DNA of 9,821 nt from the NCBI GenBank assembly GCA_964556885.1, contig CAZKYP010000125.1:1-9821 (forward strand), written 5' to 3'. The notes under the pieces were generated by a model. It was not told the DNA's origin. It was given only the letters and a program-made list of their open reading frames with translations, and ran no database searches. Each line of letters begins with the position of its first letter. Within the stretch, counting starts at the first letter, position 1. This stretch comes from CAZKYP01 sp964556885. GTDB taxonomy: Bacteria; Planctomycetota; Phycisphaerae; Sedimentisphaerales; Anaerobacaceae. Below are positions 7,554-9,821 of the stretch, in pieces. A program made the translations under genes and the position numbers.

Positions 7554-7581
7554 ATTATAAGACGTTTCGAGGAATTTTCAA
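7554..7581 (-). promoter_or_regulatory. Sigma70-type promoter for the DUF5678-methyltransferase pair
   Basis: On the minus strand TTGAAA (7576-7581) and a perfect TATAAT (7554-7559) are 16 nt apart. Start of transcription would be near 7547, giving a leader of about 100 nt. This is the best promoter match in the window and separates the pair from the propeller gene that ends at 7616. Confidence 0.65.
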
Positions 7582-7615
7582 ACAGAATTTCTGCAAAATT
7601 GACAGATGGCTGAGT

Positions 7616-8518
7616 TTAATCCTGTTGTTTTGGGGCAGTTGCGGCGGCGAAATAGTAAATAGGGGGGTTTTTCATTTCACTTATAGTAAAATATCCGCGG
7701 CCGCCGGCGTCAAAGCAGATGGCTTCACCCTTTGGTTCGCTCATCAGCTCGATGTTGCGGGGTTCCTGGTTGAATGCTTCCCATAGAGGTTTGCCCTTTG
7801 GCCTTTCCCACATTGATGCATATTTATAACTTCTGACAATTACATAGTTGCCATCCGGTGAAATATCACCGCCAACCGCGAATGTCCATGGCAGTACTGC
7901 GACGTGGCGCAAAGTTATTTTATTCCTGGTTGATTGTGGGTATGGGGCACAATAGACGTTGCACAGTAACTGGCGCTTGGTGATGATGTAGATATCACCG
8001 TTCAAAGGGTCTACTATTACTGTCTCTGCGTCTTTGGGTCCGTCAGGATATACAAGCTCAATCGACTCAGCCGGTTCTGTTGTCATTCTTGAAAGAGTCA
8101 TATTTGGATCGACTTTCGGCTCCGGTACACGGTAAATCGTTATCGATCGGTGTTTTCCGCTGTTATCTCCAATATCACCGATGTACAGGTAGTCTCTATT
8201 CGGGTCCGGCCCCGGCCCGATTGCGATGTCCTCCCAGTCGCGATTATGTGCATTCCTGATAATGTATATCCCGAGCAGCTTACCTTCGGGATTCAGGGCG
8301 TAGAGATTGGCAGCATTGCCCGAATCGTTATGGACCCAAAGTACGGGTGGATTCCTGCGGCTGGCGATGATACCGGAGGCCTCGGTTATTAGTGATGTTT
8401 GAACGGTGCCGACCTGCCTGCCGGGCTGGAATTCTATTGGTGTGGAGGATTCGGCCGCGATGGAGGCGATTGTAATAAAAACTGTTGTAGCAAGGATGGT
8501 TTTAATGTGGTTCTGCAT
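7616..8518 (-). CDS. Secreted beta-propeller-like protein, function unknown
   Basis: About 300 residues. I place the start at the ATG at 8518 (MQNHIKTILATTV...), which gives a compact signal peptide ending IAAES; an ATG four codons upstream at 8530 is possible, and neither has a strong ribosome site. Blade-like repeats are visible; in numbering from the 8530 start they are VLWVHNDSG (63-71), RDWEDIA (97-103), YLYIGDIGDN (114-123), DAETVIVDP (168-176), GDISPDG (221-227) and KGEAICFD (267-274). The DSG, DWED, GDIGDN, DAET and GEA acidic blocks recur at blade starts in a family common in Planctomycetes and Verrucomicrobia, loosely like SdiA-regulated or phytase-like propellers with metal-binding acids. 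No enzyme activity is established. The start overlaps the end of the inhibitor gene, so the pair is co-transcribed and probably translationally coupled. Confidence 0.7.
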   Translation of the reverse strand: MQNHIKTILATTVFITIASIAAESSTPIEFQPGRQVGTVQTSLITEASGIIASRRNPPVLWVHNDSGNAANLYALNPEGKLLGIYIIRNAHNRDWEDIAIGPGPDPNRDYLYIGDIGDNSGKHRSITIYRVPEPKVDPNMTLSRMTTEPAESIELVYPDGPKDAETVIVDPLNGDIYIITKRQLLCNVYCAPYPQSTRNKITLRHVAVLPWTFAVGGDISPDGNYVIVRSYKYASMWERPKGKPLWEAFNQEPRNIELMSEPKGEAICFDAGGRGYFTISEMKNPPIYYFAAATAPKQQD

Positions 8519-9023
8519 TGCTCTGTCCATCTGGCTTTTGTATGTCCCGGATGTTGATTTTCACGATCTTTTTCTCGGCGGCGGGTATGTTTTTTTCCCA
8601 GGGCTGCCTGTATTCGAACAGAAGCTCGAAACTGTCGGCTTTTAACGCTTTGAACGTCCATATCTCCATTCCGCCCACTCCGACAAGCTCAGGCTCGACC
8701 GTATTCGGTTCCGAGTCTCCGAAATGTTGGGGGCTTGTTGTTTGGTCGTTAGGTTCCTGACCGGCTGAAATCTGTGACAGGCGGTCCTGTTTGAATGTCT
8801 TGTTCTGCAGGTGGATCGAGTCCGGCGGCAGGCTTAATAATTGCCACGAATATCCCGTGGTCGGATTCGAAGGCAGCTTAATAAGGAAGGTTTGGCCGAC
8901 TTCAGTCTGTAGGGCTATTGTTGTATCATCTACATTTTCCGATTGAGTTGTCTGTGAGCATCCCGGCCCGATGACTGGCATGATAATCAGGCATATAAGA
9001 AACGAAAATATTTTCCTTTTCAT
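8502..9023 (-). CDS. Chagasin-type (I42) cysteine-protease inhibitor, probable lipoprotein
   Basis: 173 residues from an ATG at 9023, chosen over an in-frame ATG at 9071 because AAGGAG (9032-9037) sits 8 nt upstream and the signal sequence MKRKIFSFLICLIIMPVIG begins there. Cys22 in IGPGC looks like a lipid-attachment site, though the -3 residue is Gly, not the usual Leu. The three loops that fill the active cleft of papain-like proteases in chagasin are all present: NPTTGYSW (53-60), GVGGMEIWTF (115-124) and YRQPWEK (138-144, the R-P-W type loop). The family core is about 110 residues. This one carries an extra polar, acidic stretch of roughly 30 residues (80-113) between the first two loops, plus a short polar tail. 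It would protect the cell, or its exported enzymes, from cysteine proteases; it may equally regulate an own protease encoded elsewhere. Confidence 0.85.
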   Translation of the reverse strand: MKRKIFSFLICLIIMPVIGPGCSQTTQSENVDDTTIALQTEVGQTFLIKLPSNPTTGYSWQLLSLPPDSIHLQNKTFKQDRLSQISAGQEPNDQTTSPQHFGDSEPNTVEPELVGVGGMEIWTFKALKADSFELLFEYRQPWEKNIPAAEKKIVKINIRDIQKPDGQSNAEPH

Positions 9024-9031
9024 TTTTTTAA

Positions 9032-9037
9032 CTCCTT
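9032..9037 (-). promoter_or_regulatory. Ribosome binding site AAGGAG fixing the I42 inhibitor start
   Basis: AAGGAG on the minus strand ends 8 nt before the ATG at 9023. The longer in-frame start at 9071 would put 16 mostly polar residues in front of the signal peptide and has no comparable site, so the shorter form is preferred. Confidence 0.7.
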
Positions 9038-9066
9038 CGACATATCGACATCCTTCAACAGGCATC

Positions 9067-9095
9067 AGCATATCATATCAATCCCCGCTCGACAA
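9067..9095 (-). promoter_or_regulatory. Candidate promoter for the I42-propeller pair
   Basis: On the minus strand TTGTCG (9090-9095), 17 nt, then TATGCT (9067-9072), the latter preceded by TG in the extended -10 position. Each hexamer matches consensus in only four places. Start would be near 9060, about 37 nt before the inhibitor ATG. Confidence 0.35.
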
Positions 9096-9144
9096 TATCC
9101 ATCATATTGTAAAGAAGGAGGGGATTATCGCCCACCTAAATAGA

Positions 9145-9210
9145 GTTAACTAAAGTGCCTAAAGTGAACTAAAGTTTTTTAATTTTAGACACTTTACACT
9201 TTAGTTCACC
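9145..9210. repeat. Long imperfect inverted repeat made of CTAAAGTG units
   Basis: The left arm contains CTAAAGTG at 9150-9157, again at 9159-9166, and CTAAAGTT at 9169-9176. The right arm carries the mirror units TTTTAG (9183-9188), CACTTTA (9190-9196) and CACTTTAG (9197-9204). Folded on itself the 66-nt segment pairs along about 30 nt, with a 2-nt bulge, a mismatch and a T-rich loop. In another register GTGAACTAAAGT (9164-9175) and ACTTTAGTTCAC (9198-9209) are a perfect 12-bp pair. It could be a dispersed palindromic element or a cluster of binding sites spaced by about one helix turn; I see no transposase or flanking target duplication. Confidence 0.7.
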
Positions 9211-9224
9211 CCTAAGGGGTCAAC
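9204..9224. repeat. Compact hairpin around ACCCCT-A-AGGGGT
   Basis: ACCCCTAAGGGGT (9208-9220) is a near-perfect palindrome, extended on both sides by GTT/AAC after one C-C mismatch, giving a roughly 9-bp stem with a 1-3 nt loop. It directly abuts and partly overlaps the right arm of the CTAAAGTG repeat. No T-run follows on either strand, so it is not a standard terminator; it is probably part of the same repeat element. Confidence 0.5.
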
Positions 9225-9392
9225 TTATAACCTTTCTGAAAGAGTTTATCGGGTTTTAGCAAGAACCCTTTCGCCCTATAAATTCAAAATTTTTCGTGTT
9301 CAAGGTGACTTTCGGACGAATTTTCGCTGATTTTAAGCGATTATTGAAGAAACCTGAGGCAAAAACCGATTATAAAAACATGAGGTGGTACA

Positions 9393-9563
9393 ATGAAAAA
9401 GATATCTGATAATCGGATAAGAATTACTGTTAACTCGAAGCCGCAAATGTTTGGGGGGCTTGACTCACACAAGTGGGCCAGCAAGATGCTTGTGCGGCAT
9501 ATTCTTTCAGGCAAGCCGGACCTGAAAATAAATAAATCCAATCTACCGCATCCAAAGTCATAA
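9393..9563 (+). CDS. 56-residue basic protein of unknown function
   Basis: An ATG at 9393 follows a GAGGTGG ribosome site (9382-9388), the best such site on the plus strand in this window, at normal spacing. The ORF runs 57 codons to TAA at 9561. The product starts MKKISDNRIRITVNSKPQ, has a central GGLDSHKWASKMLVRHILSGKP, and ends in a basic, Asn/Pro-rich tail. It has no signal peptide, membrane segment or Cys. I recognise no family. The Lys/Arg/His content and an amphipathic middle would suit a nucleic-acid or ribosome contact, but that is a guess. It is the only likely gene on the plus strand and converges with the repeat-protein gene ending at 9619. The opposite-strand frame over the same bases (341-like coding length of 66 codons at 9341-9541) lacks a comparable start and is less likely. 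Confidence 0.45.
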   Translation: MKKISDNRIRITVNSKPQMFGGLDSHKWASKMLVRHILSGKPDLKINKSNLPHPKS

Positions 9564-9618
9564 ATCCTTTTATGAGTTTACCGGGCAAGTAATACATAGA
9601 GTGCGAGATTTCGCAGCA

Positions 9619-9821
9619 TTACTGTATTTCTGATTTGCTCGCCTCGGCAGTTCCGCCATAGGCGCCCATATTGATCCGGCCGCCGTTCGGCTCCGGCTCG
9701 TCACCGACAGGGCTGTTCGGATCCCCCCCATCGATACACGGACTCGTGACATCATCAACAACCCAGCTCTCACTGTTCGGATCCCATCTTCCCGCCTGTG
9801 ATTTCAAATGATAATCACCAT
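9619..9821 (-). CDS. C-terminal end of a secreted beta-helix-type protein (partial)
   Basis: The last 66 residues and the stop of a gene that enters from the right edge; the frame is open to 9821, reading GDYHLKSQAGRWD at the edge, so a TTG at 9807 is internal and not the start. The segment contains SPCIDGGDPNSP, GDEPEPNGGR and INMGAYGGTAEAS. This closing module is found at the end of many large planctomycete exported proteins built of right-handed parallel beta-helix repeats, often putative polysaccharide lyases or surface proteins. Here the protein ends six residues after the module (SKSEIQ) with no dockerin, PEP-CTERM or other sorting tail visible. The catalytic or binding part is outside the window. 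It is a separate unit from the genes to the left. Confidence 0.75.
   Translation of the reverse strand, partial: GDYHLKSQAGRWDPNSESWVVDDVTSPCIDGGDPNSPVGDEPEPNGGRINMGAYGGTAEASKSEIQ

Larger units (their letters stand above)
9024..9392. other. Gene-free interval between the inhibitor gene and the small plus-strand ORF
   Basis: No convincing coding region on either strand over 369 bases. The left end (9024-9100) holds the ribosome site and candidate promoter of the inhibitor gene. The middle (9145-9224) holds the CTAAAGTG inverted repeat and the ACCCCT hairpin. The right third (9225-9392) is A+T-rich with two weak 5-bp stems (GGGTT/AACCC near 9250-9270 and TCGCT/AGCGA near 9325-9340) and nothing I can name. 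The two flanking genes are divergent, so both promoters should be here. Confidence 0.6.

Noticed and set aside
9024..9071. Longer start of the inhibitor gene at 9071
   Set aside because: It would place polar residues before the signal peptide and lacks a good ribosome site, whereas the start at 9023 has AAGGAG at 8 nt.
9145..9210. CRISPR array from the repeated CTAAAGTG units
   Set aside because: Units are only 8 nt, spacers are 1-2 nt, and the arrangement is palindromic, not a series of direct repeats with unique spacers; no cas gene is near.
9602..9615. Terminator hairpin TGCGA-GATT-TCGCA between the convergent small ORF and the repeat-protein gene
   Set aside because: The stem is only 5 bp and no T-run follows on either strand.
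9619..9807. A short complete gene starting with TTG at 9807
   Set aside because: The frame stays open to the window edge and the content is a C-terminal module, so it is the end of a longer gene.

Overview
The window looks like a chromosomal segment of a Planctomycetota bacterium, probably the Phycisphaerae/Sedimentisphaerales side. This is inferred from three things. The secreted protein at the right edge ends in the NGGRINMGAYGGTAEAS-type module common in that group's beta-helix proteins. A short KAFTLIELLV prepilin leader is present. Almost all gene products are exported and concern sugar polymers. No rRNA, tRNA, CRISPR array, transposase or phage gene is visible. All long genes lie on the minus strand; one small ORF at 9393-9563 is on the plus strand.

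Reading in the direction of transcription (right to left): (1) 9619-9821 is the C-terminal end of a truncated secreted repeat protein. (2) 9393-9563 is a 56-residue plus-strand ORF of unknown function, with a gene-poor stretch (9024-9392) beside it that carries a long imperfect inverted repeat built from CTAAAGTG units and a second compact hairpin. (3) 7616-9023 is a two-gene unit: a chagasin-type (I42) protease-inhibitor lipoprotein whose end overlaps a secreted beta-propeller-like protein. (4) 6230-7448 is another two-gene unit with a near-consensus sigma70-type promoter: a 69-residue DUF5678-like protein followed after 4 nt by a class I O-methyltransferase of the OMT family 2/CrtF type. (5) 1-6233 is a polysaccharide-degradation operon with its own promoter overlapping the methyltransferase stop.

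The polysaccharide operon encodes, in order: a five-bladed-propeller glycosidase (GH43/GH117-like), a GH50/agarase-like clan GH-A enzyme, a protein with two tandem SGNH acetylesterase domains (CE12, rhamnogalacturonan acetylesterase type), and a large DUF5107 protein cut by the left edge. Gaps are 51, 26 and 15 nt and every product begins with an export signal. The set would fit step-wise attack on an acetylated galactan or pectin-like polymer: the SGNH protein removes acetyl groups, the GH50-like enzyme cuts the backbone, and the propeller enzyme trims short products. The substrate cannot be fixed from sequence alone. The roughly 260-nt leader of this operon holds a 38-codon ORF with a strong Shine-Dalgarno site that starts like a type IV pseudopilin and then stops. 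It is either a relic or a leader peptide, and is one of the odder things here. No transporter or transcription factor for the operon lies in the window.
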